DNA from: Stictocephala bisonia
Lineage: Eukaryota; Arthropoda; Insecta; Hemiptera; Membracidae
Length of the DNA: 64,000 nucleotides
Reading direction: 5' to 3'
Assembly (NCBI GenBank): GCA_035578905.1
Contig: JAQJVL010002700.1
Location: 21,462 to 85,461, forward strand
Shown: piece by piece, positions 43,617-55,188 of the stretch
Layout of the letters: the number at the start of each line of letters is the position of its first letter
Numbering within the stretch: the stretch's first letter is position 1
Position numbers and translations under genes: made by a program
The notes under the pieces: generated by a model
The model's database searches: none
What the model saw: the letters and a program-made list of their open reading frames with translations, nothing else
Told to the model about the DNA's origin: nothing

Positions 43617-44268
43617 CCCTTTCCACGCGTATTACGGGATTTCTCGCAACGTTATATTTACGTAAAACGCGTATTACGGTATTTCTCGCATTTGAATATT
43701 TTGAGATAAATATTTAAATTTAAGTGATAAAACTATACTAACGTGTACGTAAATGGTTATTGAGGTAATTTTGAAGACAACAGACAGGATGACAACGTTT
43801 TTTGTCATCGTGACCTTCACGCACCGTCGCCATGGCAACCGAGCGGCCATTGTGTGCTGCTGCGCCGCGCGTATTACGGGATTTCTCGGACCACCCAGAT
43901 GAGTGTTTTGAGTTATTTCACACAAAAAAAAAACATTCTAGGGATACTTGTAAGTGCTTGTATGTCATCTATATTAGTAAACTTGTAAATAATTATTATG
44001 ATTACATATATATTTTAGCTTAATCTAATTTAATTTTTTTATAGATTTATGAGTAAATAAACAGAATAATTGTTCAACAATGGGAATTTTACAAATTGCT
44101 GTATATTAAATATTGATTTAAAAATACCAGTTTGGATTGTATTTTCTTAACAGTTGTTGGCCTTATAACAAAATTCTAAATAGAACTTTAAACATTTTTA
44201 AAATATTTTTTTTAAATTTATGACACGTTTAAAAGAAATAGCAAATTTCTTATGTAGCGTGCAAAGGG
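43617..44268. mobile_element. 652-bp piggyBac-type MITE
   Basis: TTAA flanks at 43613-43616 and 44269-44272. Termini are CCCTTTCCACGC and, inverted, CCCTTTGCACGC. Three copies of GCGTATTACGGGATTTCTCG lie at 43627-43647, 43669-43689 (one change) and 43869-43888; each contains the small palindrome CGTA-T-TACG. No transposase. It is inserted in the LINE linker region. Confidence 0.92.
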
Positions 44269-44272
44269 TTAA

Positions 44273-44725
44273 ATAGTTGGTCGTAGTCAATTTTGACTTT
44301 TTGATAAAGATTTTTGTTTTGATTTGTACCACTTTGTTCGTATTTGTCTAATGCATCCTGCAATTCTTTTCTTTTTAAATTTACATCATCATTCCAGAAT
44401 ACCGTGTTCTTTTTGTTCAGTATCTTCCTAGTGGTTTTCGGTATAGCATGGTCTAGATTTAATTTTAGGATTTTTAAGAGTTTGTTGTATTTGTTGTCAA
44501 TATTTTGCTGATTGTAAATTTGTTGCCAATTTGTGTGTTGTAAAAGGTTTTTGAATTCTTCATGGTTTCGCTTTGCGTATTGTCTATTGGTTTTATAAAT
44601 CGGGCCTTTTGTACTTATATCTTCTAAGAGTTCACAGGTGAGTGTGGTGGTCTGAGATATGCTTTTGTAAGCTGAGACTTTTATTCTTGTCGGCTTTATA
44701 TTTGTGTAGCACCCGTCTATACTAC
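44273..44725 (-). pseudogene. LINE ORF2 endonuclease tail and linker
   Basis: Part of the LINE between the two inserts: SIDGCYTNIKPTRIKVSAYK (the SxIDHIxTN block), then LTCELLEDIST, KNLLQHTNWQQIYNQQNIDN and TVFWNDDVNLKRKELQDALD. The first residues of the longer open frame (up to 44798) come from the terminal repeat of the adjacent transposon and do not belong. Confidence 0.8.
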
Positions 44726-44727
44726 TA

Positions 44728-45893
44728 TAGTTTGTATGATAGAACCTGTCTCCTGGACCCTCGGCTACCTGGGACTGGCCCGGGACACCCCCCAGCACTG
44801 GCAGCCGCCTGCGGCTGTTTCCTTAATGAGTCACATACTGGCATCCCCACTAGGTGAACTAACTTTTTTCCCGGATCACAATTTTTGAATTTTTATCAAA
44901 TATTTGAAAAGTACATAAAAAATAAGATTAACGATATAAAACTCGATAAAAATTGAACAATATTGAGGTGGTCTATTTATTTGTATAGTAACAGTATAGT
45001 TGGTTTTGTGTAACGATATGACGATTAAATTACATTGGAATTGACAACAATTATAATAAAATAATTTGTAAAAACTACATTATGTGAATTTTAAAATTTG
45101 CTTATGTAAGTTTGTATAGTATTCATTGTTATTATGTAAATATTGTGCCTATTATTGTGCCGTTGTCATAATTATTTAAGATATGTATATGATGTGCTTT
45201 TGGATTATTTTGTTAAAGTTCATGTGAAAAGTGAAAGTTGTAAAATATTGATTGAATTATAAATATAATGTGCTTAAAAGTAGGAATAGTCTTATTTTTC
45301 AAATCCTTGTCAATTATTTAGATTCACATTGGTAAAATGGCCTATGATATTAATGTTTACTCAATAACGCAGTGCTTGGCTTTATTATTCTATCTCAGTA
45401 AACTTGCAATAATTTACTTCTCAGAAATATTTTAGCCACCATGAGTCAGACTTCCACTGCAAAAGTCCAATGTTCCAAGTGTTGGTACTGTAGATTTTTC
45501 TCGTGAAACTCGATTGATACTTCTAACCCATGTTACTCATAAGCTTATTTAAAAAATTATTTTGTAAGAATTGTTGTCAATTCCAATGTAATTTAATCGT
45601 CATATCGTTACACAAAACCAACTATACTGTTACTATACAAATAAATAGACCACCTCAATATTGTTCAATTTTTATCGAGTTTTATATCGTTAATCTTATT
45701 TTTTATGTACTTTTCAAATATTTGATAAAAATTCAAAAATTGTGATCCGGGAAAAAAGTTAGTTCACCTAGTGGGGATGCCAGTATGTGACTCATTAAGG
45801 AAACAGCCGCAGGCGGCTGCCAGTGCTGGGGGGTGTCCCGGGCCAGTCCCAGGTAGCCGAGGGTCCAGTAGACAGGTTCTATCATACAAACTA
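44728..45893. mobile_element. 1166-bp element with 325-bp terminal inverted repeats
   Basis: Left repeat 44728-45052 and right repeat 45569-45893, each 325 bp, starting TAGTTTGTATGATAGAACC. By eye I find one mismatch. TA flanks both sides (44726-44727 and 45894-45895), and removing one TA with the element restores SSSIDGCYTN in the host LINE. The outer 100 bp are GC-rich (CCCGGGACACCCCCCAGC), the rest AT-rich. About 516 bp lie between the arms, without a transposase. Superfamily unassigned (TA target, Tc1/mariner-like at most). Confidence 0.93.
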
Positions 45894-46339
45894 TAGATGT
45901 GGTGGTCGTGGTTCTTGTTGCAGGTATGTCATATATGTGGTATCCATATTCTGTAAGTAGGTTAGACAGGTCTATTAAATTTTTATCTTGGGGTACTTAC
46001 ATCGGGGACAGATATCCTTACAATTATTGATAGATATACTAACAATTACATCAATCTTTACTGCATATGTTTCCAAGTACACGCACGCGCACACACACAT
46101 ATAGTTAGTTACTTATGTGTATGTATGTATGTGAGTGCTTGGAAATAGGTATTATGTTAGTATGTATATGAGTGTATGTTGCCAGTTTTATAAATCTATC
46201 CATTATTATATAGAGTATCTCAGTCATAAAACTTTTCTTTTTTTACTACAATAATTTATTTAATTAAATGACAGTATATTACTATATTGATCCCAGCTAT
46301 AACAAACTTGCTTGAAAAAAAAACCAATACATTGTTTTC

Positions 46340-46930
46340 ACCAACACTGTGAATGTTGAGTATGTTAGTGAATATAAATATTTGGGTGTGATTTTCGATT
46401 ATCGCATGAAATGGAACAAACATATTGATTATATTAGGCACAAGCTACGCAAATTTATATTTATTTTTTATTTTCTAAAAAAATATTTTTTCCTTAACAT
46501 TTATCCGTCAGCTATACTATGCATACATTCAATCTGTATTGCAGTATGGTAATAATAGCAACTTTAGAATTAACTCAGAAGGCTGTCATGAAAGCTGCTC
46601 TCAATAAATGTTGTAGGTTTCCTACAGAGTTGCTGTTTGATGAAACGAAAGTCTTTTCAATCAATCAGCTGTACAAAAGGTGTTTACTAATATATATATT
46701 TAGAAACAAAAATAATATGTTCATAAGTATCGGCCACAATTATTCTACTAGAACCGTGGTAAATGTAGGTATTAAGAGTTCCTAGACTTTCTAATCCAGC
46801 CAATTTAACAAGCTCTTTTTATAGGTATTGCAAATATTCTATTCACTAAATTACTGGCCAACATAAGGTATTCAGATACATATAAGATAAATTCCTTTAA
46901 AAAATTAATAAATAACTGATTAATTAATTT
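46340..46930 (+). mobile_element. LINE ORF2 fragment (plus strand)
   Basis: A short decayed piece: YKYLGVIFDYRMKWNKHIDY near 46365-46430 (reverse-transcriptase thumb), then after a frameshift QKAVMKAALNKCCRFPTELL and HNYSTRTVVNVGI. Both open frames are short and overlap. No tail or target duplication recognised. Confidence 0.75.
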
Positions 46931-47039
46931 AGGAAGATTATAGGTTGACAATTATTGAATTTTATCCATACAAGATTAAGAACTTGAATTTTACATTGAT
47001 TATATGGGCGTGTGTATGATCATGTGCAGGTATGGATGC

Positions 47040-47352
47040 AAGTGTTTTGTTAGTGTTTGTGTGCAATAGTAAATGTGTGTGTGGTATGAGTAATGTGAGT
47101 AGTATGTGTGTTTTGTTTGGTGTAAGTGAGTGGTGTATATAGTGTGTGTGTCTGTGTGTGATAGTAAATTTGTGTGTGGTATGAGTGGTGTGAGTAATGT
47201 GAGTAGTATGTGTGTTGTGTTTGGTGTAAGTGAGTGGTGTGTATTGTGTGTGTGTGTCTGTGTGTGATAGTAAATGTGTGTGTGTGTGGTATGAGTGGTG
47301 TGAGTAATGTGAGTAGTATGTGTGTTGTGTTTGGTGTAAGTGAGTGGTGTGT

Positions 47353-47400
<48 letters not shown>

Positions 47401-47720
47401 TGTGTGTGATAGTAAATGTGTGTGTGTGTGGTATGAGTGGTGTGAGTAATGTGAGTAGTATGTGTGTTGTGTTTGGTGTAAGTGAGTGGTGTGTATTGTG
47501 TGTGTGTGTGTCTGTGTGTGATAGTAAATGTGTGTGTGTGTGGTATAAGTGGTGTGAGTAATGTGAGTAGTATGTGTGTTGTGTTTGGTGTAAGTGAGTG
47601 GTGTGTATTGTGTGTGTGTGTGTGTCTGTGTGTGATAGTAAATGTGTGTGTGTGTGGTATGAGTGGTGTGAGTAATGTGAGTAGTATGTGTGTTGTGTTT
47701 GGTGTAAGTGAGTGGTGTGT

Positions 47721-47787
<67 letters not shown>

Positions 47788-48790
47788 TAGTAAATGTGTG
47801 TGTGTGTGGTATGAGTGGTGTGAGTAATGTGAGTAGTATGTGTGTTGTGTTTGGTGTAAGTGAGTGGTGTGTATTTTGTGTGTGTGTGTGTCTGTGTGTG
47901 ATAGTAAATGTGTGTGTGTGTGGTATGAGTGGTGTGAGTAATGTGAGTAGTATGTGTGTTGTGTTTGGTGTAAGTGAGTGGTGTGTATTGTGTGTGTGTG
48001 TGTCTGTGTGTGATAGTAAATGTGTGTGTGTGTGGTATGAGTGGTGTGAGTAATGTGAGTAGTATGTGTGTTGTGTTTGGTGTAAGTGAGTGGTGTGTAT
48101 TGTGTGTGTGTGTGTCTGTGTGTGATAGTAAATATGAGTGGTGTGAGTAATGTGAGTAGTATGTGTTTTGTGTTTGGTGTAAGTGAGTGGTGTGTTTTGT
48201 GTGTGTGTGTGTGTCTGTGTGTGATAGTAAATGTGTGTGTGTGTGGTATGAGTGGTGTGAGTAATGTGAGTAGTATGTGTGTTGTGTTTGGTGTAAGTGA
48301 GTGGTGTGTATTGTGTGTGTGTGTGTGTGTGTGTCTGTGTGTGTGTGTCTGTGTGTGATAGTAAATGTGTGTGTGTGTGGTATGAGTGGTGTGAGTAATG
48401 TGAGTAGTATGTGTGTTGTGTTTGGTGTAAGTGAGTGGTGTGTATTGTGTGTGTGTGTGTCTGTGTGTGATAGTAAATGTGTGTGTGTGTGGTATGAGTG
48501 GTGTGAGTAATGTGAGTAGTATGTGTGTTGTGTTTGGTGTAAGTGAGTGGTGTGTATTGTGTGTGTGTGTGTCTGTGTGTGATAGTAAATGTGTGTGTGT
48601 GTGGTATGAGTGGTGTGAGTAATGTGAGTAGTATGTGTGTTGTGTTTGGTGTAAGTGAGTGGTGTGTATTGTGTGTGTGTGTGTCTGTGTGTGATAGTAA
48701 ATGTGTGTGTGTGTGGTATGAGTGGTGTGAGTAATGTGAGTAGTATGTGTGTTGTGTTTGGTGTAAGTGAGTGGTGTGTGTGTCTGTGCG
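47040..48790. repeat. Minisatellite, about 15 units of roughly 112 bp
   Basis: The marker word GTTTGGTGTAAGTGAGTGG occurs 15 times between about 47115 and 48757. The typical spacing is 112 bp (exact for the last units). Longer units carry expanded (GT)n tracts, the largest near 47330-47400 and 47720-47785. Long open frames on both strands (His/Thr-rich or Val/Cys-rich) are by-products of the repeat. Confidence 0.95.
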
Positions 48791-49811
48791 TGCATGACTG
48801 TGTGTTTTTCTGTTTTGAGTATGTTATTTATTTATTTTTTTTGTTATTTTTTTTTTAAATGTAATTTTACTATCATTATTATTTTCTCCTGTGGCCTCTG
48901 GTATGAGGAGTTTATTTTGTAATATGTTTATTAATTGTTGATTATTTATGTTTTTCATTCACTATGAAACGGTTTTGTTGATAACTTCTCGGTCCTCTCA
49001 CACAGGCTTTAGCCCATGAGAGGATCATTCTCAGCTGTATTTTGAGTTCAAATTGTTACTATTGTACTTTCCTTTTTTTTGAGAACAAACTGATTTTTAT
49101 TTTTTTTGTTTTGTTTTAATGAAGTAAGGAAGTTAAATAAATCAAATTTTACTGAGGAAAATACCATTCAATCTAATTTCTTATTGGCTATTGTTTGTTA
49201 CATGACTTAAATTGCGATACTAGCAAATGAAGTTTATTTGTTACAATGTGAGTTATTGTTCAGCTAATAGGAAACAATCAGATTGTAACCAGTGCCTTTT
49301 CTCATACTATTACAGTTAAGGCAAAAATCAGTGTTTATGTCCTCAGTCATTATTATCTACTGTATGCACAGCGACACGGCTGACATGACTGTTTTCGGTA
49401 ACCGTGCAAGCAATGGATGTTCTCTAACCCATCTTCAGTCAACTCATTTCTATGAGGATCAAGATGAGTTTCACTTTTTACTGTGCATGATGGTGTGTTA
49501 GATGCATAAAGTGAACGTGGTAAGTTCAGCACTAACCACACACGTGTAACGTATTACACGTTACACTTGACAGGAAGTCCTTAGTATTTTGATGTCGAAT
49601 GTGGTATGCTGCAAGCAAGAAGAAAATCATCATCACCGTTCAAGAATGTGCAGGCGGGAGGGTCAACACCACTGAACCAGTCTAGATAAACTGCTGGGCT
49701 AAATACTTACATGCTAAGGCAACATTGATTACTATTATATCTAGCAATAGTTGGTAAATTCTGAATTGTAATCGTTTTTGCTAACTAATTGATGGTTTTG
49801 TTTGATTTTAG
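48791..49811. other. Gap upstream of the misato fragment
   Basis: No gene recognised. GTGTAACGT-ATTAC-ACGTTACAC at 49546-49568 is a perfect 9-bp-arm palindrome. The misato first exon (tubulin-like N-terminus) is not found here. Confidence 0.5.
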
Positions 49812-49890
49812 GAAGCTGCATTTGAATATATACCAGACACTATCAGAAATCAATCATGACGTGCTGTTTAGAGAAGGAGAGACACGCAGA
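49812..49890 (+). pseudogene. misato-like exon with +1 frameshift
   Basis: An exon of a Misato homologue, a tubulin/FtsZ-related protein needed for mitochondrial distribution and spindle function. Acceptor TTGATTTTAG at 49802-49811, donor AGA|GTAAGT at 49891. The first frame reads EAAFEYIPDT and then hits TGA at 49857-49859. One base later, the second frame gives SEINHDVLFREGETRR. Together they match the family region after WNxQE up to the DVLYREG block. The exon is 79 nt, one more than a multiple of three, although its start and the next exon start are both phase 0, so one extra base near 49842 is the simplest explanation. Confidence 0.8.
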
Positions 49891-50552
49891 GTAAGTAATG
49901 ATGATTCGTAAAAGAATCTTGTGGGAAGTGATAAGTATTAGCTTTTGTACTCTATATGGTACCATAGAAAAGGCATTAGACATATAAACTGTTTCATATT
50001 TCTATCTGTAGGATACAATATAGTTGACGAACATTCAGAACATGTAACTTATACTTTTCCGTATAGTTTTTCCAATCTGTCTATATTAGCTTGTTAAACA
50101 CTTCTTTACAACACCCTTACCTGCTTATAATGATACTCAAATGACTAAGTAATGAGTACATCTGAAAACTAACGAAATACCTGCTAAACTAATGTTCAAT
50201 AGGTCTTTAAGAACTCGTGTGACTTATTAAGACCAGTTATTTCTAACATGGTATAATGCAGACAAGAGAAACAAAAGATGTATTCAAAAGGAAGTACTCT
50301 ACATTACTCTATATAATAAGGAAACTCCTACAAAACTGAAGGTTTATACCGAATACTCACTCAAGACATCCGTTTCATGAGTCCTCACTATAGACCCCGC
50401 ACATCATCCTCGCTAACCTAACCACAAATACATCGCACAAGATAAATGTGTAATTAACAAAATGAAAACTTTCTTAGTTAATATTTCTTTATAATATTGT
50501 GATAAAGGCAGTAATGTTCTCTTAACTATGTGAAAATTTGAAATCATCTGAA
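49891..50552. other. misato-like intron, left part
   Basis: Intronic sequence between the two misato-like exons, with nothing else recognised. Confidence 0.5.
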
Positions 50553-51456
50553 CCCTTTTAACGCCAACGATCGTCGGCATTTGTGCGAAGATCGCCAACG
50601 ATCGATATAACGATCGTTCGTAGACGCGCTAAAACCGCCGACAATCGCTATATCGATCGTTCAGTTTTTGTTTTTTTTCATGTCTTTAATATTAATCAAA
50701 GTCAATGAAATTTGGCACACTCTTTCTATAGTATATAAGGAACATAAAGAAATATGTTTTAACCTCTTTGGATTTTTTTCTATGCATTATACTCTATGGA
50801 ACCAAAGTTGTTTACTTTTGTTAGTTGACTCAGTTCATCCATTCAGTGTGTTTGTGGTTTGTTTACAAATTGTATGTAGACCCTGTAAATATATAAAAAA
50901 GTGGGCTTATTTTATTAGTTTAGTAATATTAGACTGTTGTATAAGTTTTTAGTGCAATTTAATACTTTTTATGAACTTCAAATGAAAAATTGTGTTACCA
51001 TGGTAACATGTAATTTTTCTCAAAATGTAAATATCTGGAAAATGCAACATAACATCTGTATATATCAAGGTAAATTCTTCAAATGTTGTGTATGTGCTAA
51101 CAATTAAATGTTTTATATGATAAAATACTAACATATGTGGTGGTTTGATATTTATGGTATGTTATGATACTACAAACTACAAAAATTTATAAAAATAAAA
51201 AAAATTATATTTTGTTTGTTAACAAAACTAAAAAATGGCCAACAATTAAAACTTTTATTTTTATGTTATAGTACAACTCAATACCAACAAAACAAGACTA
51301 ATTTCATTAATTTATCACAATTAATAAACTTACTATGAATTTTTAAGCAAGACTCTGCATTTTAGTCAAATTGGCTTGGCGTTTTTCGCATATCTACTGA
51401 ATATTGGCTTGGCGTTTTTAGCAACACCATGCAAAATTAGGCTGGCGTTAAAAGGG
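50553..51456. mobile_element. 904-bp old piggyBac-type MITE
   Basis: Terminal repeats CCCTTTTAACGCCA at 50553 and inverted at 51443-51456. The flanks are TGAA and TTTA, each one change from TTAA, so the element is old. Inside the left end, ACGATCG occurs three times between 50566 and 50620 (as AACGATCGTCGG, AACGATCGATA, AACGATCGTTCG). Inside the right end ATTGGCTTGGCGTTTTT is directly repeated at 51370 and 51403. No coding sequence. It lies within the misato-like intron. Confidence 0.8.
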
Positions 51457-51819
51457 TTTAAAGTACAGATTAAACAATTAGTTTGGGCAAGAAAACAGCG
51501 TTGTTACTAACCGTATTATTTACAAACAGCACAATAATAAATATCATCTGATAATAATAATAGATATTTAAAACTTTTGAGTACGCTAATGCTCTCGTAA
51601 AAGAGAGCCCCCTCTTCACTTTTCATCAATGATCAGCTATCGCTAGTCGTGGGGCCAGACTACTTGTATGCTATTAATTAGGTGTAAGATGTTTCATAAA
51701 AAATGCATAATTTAATTTCATGAAAATTTACAGAAACGAAGACACACAGTAAAATAATTTGTATTAAATAACAATAAAAATACAGGCTTACATAGTCATA
51801 ATTATTTAAATTTTATTAG

Positions 51820-52045
51820 GGTGAGGTGACATTCACACCCCGATTGCTGTTGGTGGACTTGAAGGGCAGTTTAGGTGCTTTACCTGAGACTGGCAGGCTC
51901 TACGAGCCTTCTGAGTAGCAGGACCACTCTGTCACACTTTGGCCAGCCGATAGGGTCATTGTTCAGAGTCAAGATGAAGAACCCAAGAATGAGTTCCTAC
52001 AAGATCTTGAACAAGGGGAAACAGCAGCAGCCACATTACCTGACG
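51820..52045 (+). pseudogene. misato-like exon with in-frame stop
   Basis: Next misato exon. Acceptor TTTTATTAG ends at 51819; donor GACG|GTAGTT at 52046. It reads GEVTFTPRLLLVDLKGSLGA then LPETGRLYEPSE, a TAG stop at 51916-51918, then QDHSVTLWPADRVIVQSQ and EPKNEFLQDLEQGETAAATL. The TPRLxxxDLKGSL block and KNxFLQDL block are family hallmarks. The stop together with the upstream frameshift marks a pseudogene. Splice sites and an intron are kept, so the copy came from DNA duplication rather than retroposition. Later exons were not found within the window. Confidence 0.85.
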
Positions 52046-52379
52046 GTAGTTATTTTCATGAAAATCTGTTTCTCCTTTTTATTTGTATAAAAATATGTAT
52101 TCTTCCTCCTCACACAATGAAGAACTTATGACCCTTGCAAGAGGTTCAAGAGTAGCCTTGTAAAGATATTTCATTTGAACAGTATCCTATATTTCAATTA
52201 ATATGTGCAAGTGTATATGTTTTTGACCTGCCAGGGTAAGTGATATATGGTGTATTCATTATAATTTATAAAAGGTAGGCAAATGAAATCCAAGATAACT
52301 TTCCGTTGCTTGTTTATTTTGAAACAATTTGGTTTAAGTAAATTCTATACTTAATTAATAAATAAGAGCTAATGTTCAA
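52046..52379. other. Gap; nothing recognised
   Basis: AT-rich, no supported feature and no clear continuation of misato. Confidence 0.5.
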
Positions 52380-52740
52380 AGTGAACAGTGGCACTTGGGC
52401 ATCTCGGCCTGCGGCTACATAATTCTTCTTTGCCTGTATTCCCTTTTGTGAATTTTGGCCGTCTTAGTGGGGAATCTCAGCCTTCGGTCTCGTCAGGAAA
52501 ATCTTTTACAGCCCCATTAGCAGATCTCAGCCTTTCATCGTCTCGCCAGGAAACAACATTTGTGGATTTCAGATTGCTTCCTAGTGGGGGAGCTCCATCC
52601 TAAGACCTTGCCAGGCAGCTGTGCTACAGCCCCATTAGCGGATCTCACTTTTGGCCTCTAGGGGAAGCTCGGCTTAAGGCCTTCGTTTGAAAACTGCCTG
52701 GCGTGCATATTCTCGAGGACAGAGATTAGCCACCTACCCA
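52380..52740. repeat. GC-richer degenerate repeat block
   Basis: ACAGCCCCATTAGC occurs at about 52508 and 52626, 118 bp apart. GATCTCAGCC / AATCTCAGCC words and CTAGTGGGGGAGCTC-like words recur in the same order. The block is GC-richer than its surroundings and may be the end of an unidentified element. Confidence 0.55.
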
Positions 52741-52857
52741 ACCTGGGTACCTGCTATGGTCTAGACAGCTTGTTCAAACAGGGTTACTGCCTTCTATAGC
52801 AGCTTGAGATTACTTTGATATTGCTTCCATAACAAATGATATACATTTGCCGGTGTG

Positions 52858-53008
52858 GTTGCTCAGTGGTTAAGGTTTCGGAATGTGGAGGGCAAGGTCT
52901 AAGGTTCGAATCCCCACTGAGCTAACAGTCGTTACTTCACTCATTGAATAAAGTTTACACACAGGCTTGCAAGCCCATGTGAACCGGCGAGTAAAGTTTA
53001 AAAAAGGA
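52858..53008 (+). mobile_element. tRNA-derived SINE, copy 2
   Basis: Same family as 6890-7050. The A box is near 52867 (GTTGCTCAGTGGTTAAGG) and the B box GGTTCGAATCC near 52902. The body, ACTTCACTCATTGAATAAAG then CACACAGGCTTGCAAGCCCA, and the A-rich end match copy 1 with scattered changes. The B box here is closer to the tRNA consensus. Confidence 0.9.
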
Positions 53009-54085
53009 AACAAAACAGTTTTAAGTGTTATTATTGAAAATCCTTCAATAACATTTATTTAACATGTTTTCTAGGCGTAATTAACACAAAATTAGTTTGC
53101 CAAACAGTAAATAATTTAATTGCAATGAATTAGAAAGACATGTATTATTAACTAGTAGAAGTAATACAAATTAGTATTTTTACTTGTTTTCAGACACCTG
53201 ATCAGTAAGAATATAATCTCTTTAGAAAAGAACCTTCGCTCTTAACAGCTTCTGTCAACCTCTCCTCAAGGACACAAGCAGGGGTCTAGTGGTGGCGGAG
53301 TGACGCTCTGCCACTGGTTATGAAGGGGTAGCGGCGCTCCGCCACTAGCTATGAATGATTCAGGCAGTGAATAGTGATCCGCGAAAGGTAGCAGATAAAC
53401 AATACAATATAACTGTGAAAGTAGTATTTGTGACAGTGCAGTCGCTTGAAAGTAGCCGATAAGTCTCATAAGTGATTTCAAGTTAAACCACTGGTGACGC
53501 ATCAGCATCATCAGTGGGACAAAAGTGGAGTTCTGACCAGGCTAGTGACTTATTATGTTTGAGTGTTGGCAACACTGACTCGAGGTGCCAGCTTGAGGCA
53601 TTGTGCACGCAGTCAGCGTCGGTTCATCGCTTCATCCGGGCAGTACTCCTAACCATTCGACCTTCTGTGTCCTGGTTCTTCACATCCATGGTGTAAGTAA
53701 CGTGTACTACTGCACATCCAATCGTCTATCCGCTGTTGGTGCATGACATGAGCATGGGGTATCCGCTCCACAGATCTTGTAGGCTTTCCTTCCCACTGTC
53801 TTTTGGACCATTTACTGTTCGTTTAGATGAAACTTTTGCTATATTATTAAGAATAACATTTACTTCATTATAGTATCCTTTTAAGACAAAATTAACTAAT
53901 AATAAAGTTTAATATTTAATATAATAACTAAACGTCAAAGATAAATATTACCTTGCCATTGCGAGGATTTTTTTATTTTTGAGTTCGCGAAGTCTCGTCA
54001 GCAAGAAAGTCATAGATAATGAAATTATCTAAAATTGTTATTTCAAACAATTGCCTGTAAAACCAACAGTTTTTCGAGTAGCTAA
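53009..54085. other. Gap with a small GC-rich inverted motif
   Basis: At 53285-53350 TGGCGGAGTGACGCTCTGCCA and GTAGCGGCGCTCCGCCAC face each other imperfectly. No coding sequence that I would defend. Confidence 0.4.
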
Positions 54086-54089
54086 TTAA

Positions 54090-55111
54090 CCCAAGGAGTG
54101 TTGATCGCCTCAAATTGAGGCGATCGGTATTTTCATAAACTGTTACCGCCTCAATTTGAGGCGATGTGCGCTCACTCGATTAATGTCGCTCACAGTCGGG
54201 GAAAAAAAGTCAAAGTTGTCTCAAATATATATCATGTGAAATACCGTGAATCAGTGTTTGTTTACATGTCTTTGGTTTTGCTCTATGACTGTCAGATGAG
54301 GCACAGTGGCAGAAATAATTCTTTGTTTACTTCTTCCGTCGTCATCTGTCAATCAACTCGCCAGTCTCGATCGCCATACCAAGCTGGTAGTTGTTTATGT
54401 TTGTTGATGTGTTGTGTTATGCTTTGTGTGACTTTTAGTGTTTGTGTATAATAGTTTGTACACAATTGAAGCATTATAAGAGGACATTGAGGGGTGTCAA
54501 GAGACCACACCAAGATAATGACTCTGAGTAAACGTTGTTGTTGGTCGCCTGTAAATAGTGTATATATATTTTTTTATTGTTATAAAAGTGTCCATAACTT
54601 CCTAGATTCATAAACAATTAGGCCTGCACCAATATGATCCAGTTCCAGTCATTTCAGGATTATTTATTCAAGGTAAAGCATGGTTTATAAACATTATAAT
54701 TATGCATGCTAAAGTTGGCATATTCGTTGCTAGGCAACATATTTATTTTTACTTCATAAATATATGTTGTATAAATGTTTGCCTATATAATTATATGTTT
54801 TTTTGTTCAGAATGAAATTCTGCACAAAGTTTTTTTCTAATATAATTTTATATACATAAATGACCGTCAATCTACTTATAAAATTTATTTTTATAAAAAC
54901 TTTATAAATAACATTATATTTAAAAACTTTTTAAAAATTTAAAAAATTTTTTCATTACCAATAATTAAAATTAATTTATTAATAATAAAAATGATACAAG
55001 TTTCATCTTTCTAATGCTAATAATAAATATACAGCGAATTTTTAAAAAAAGTATTACAAATCACTGAAAATTTGGCGACACTACACAAAATTATGACCAA
55101 CACTCCTTGGG
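54090..55111. mobile_element. 1022-bp piggyBac-type MITE
   Basis: TTAA flanks at 54086-54089 and 55112-55115. Termini CCCAAGGAGTGTTG, 14 bp, are identical at both ends. Two palindromes lie just inside the left end: GATCGCCTCAA-A-TTGAGGCGATC (54103-54125) and CGCCTCAA-T-TTGAGGCG (54147-54163). The interior is AT-rich with no transposase. Confidence 0.93.
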
Positions 55112-55188
55112 TTAAAAACAAATGCTGCCTGTGTCGGTGCGGTACCAACCGGAAGGGCGGAGGCACATGGATTGGAGAGTTCTGTTCT

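Larger units (their letters stand above)
41710..46010 (-). mobile_element. Decayed LINE interrupted by two DNA transposons
   Basis: Minus-strand LINE remnants from the C-terminus (41770-42366) through the reverse transcriptase (about 42640-43313) and linker to the endonuclease tail (44273-44725 and 45896-46000). It is interrupted by a piggyBac MITE (43617-44268) and a long-TIR element (44728-45893). The endonuclease tail reads IDLSNLLTEYGYHIYDIPAT to the right of the second insert and IDGCYTNIKPTRIKVSAYKS to its left. Several frameshifts and the lack of a full endonuclease show that it is dead. Confidence 0.85.

Noticed and set aside
44250..44798. A 182-codon protein starting MLGGVPGQ
   Set aside because: Its first residues come from the terminal repeat of the 44728-45893 element and its last ones from a MITE end; only the middle is LINE ORF2.
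47040..48790. Regularly spaced repeats as a CRISPR array
   Set aside because: Units are contiguous tandem repeats with no unique spacers, in a eukaryotic sequence.
47050..48795. A 581-codon minus-strand ORF rich in His and Thr, and Val/Cys-rich plus-strand ORFs
   Set aside because: They are translations of the GT-rich minisatellite; unit length and composition explain the open frames on both strands.
53514..53696. A coding exon ending at a GTAAGT donor near 53694
   Set aside because: The frame shows no domain and no phase-compatible partner; it does not match the expected misato continuation.
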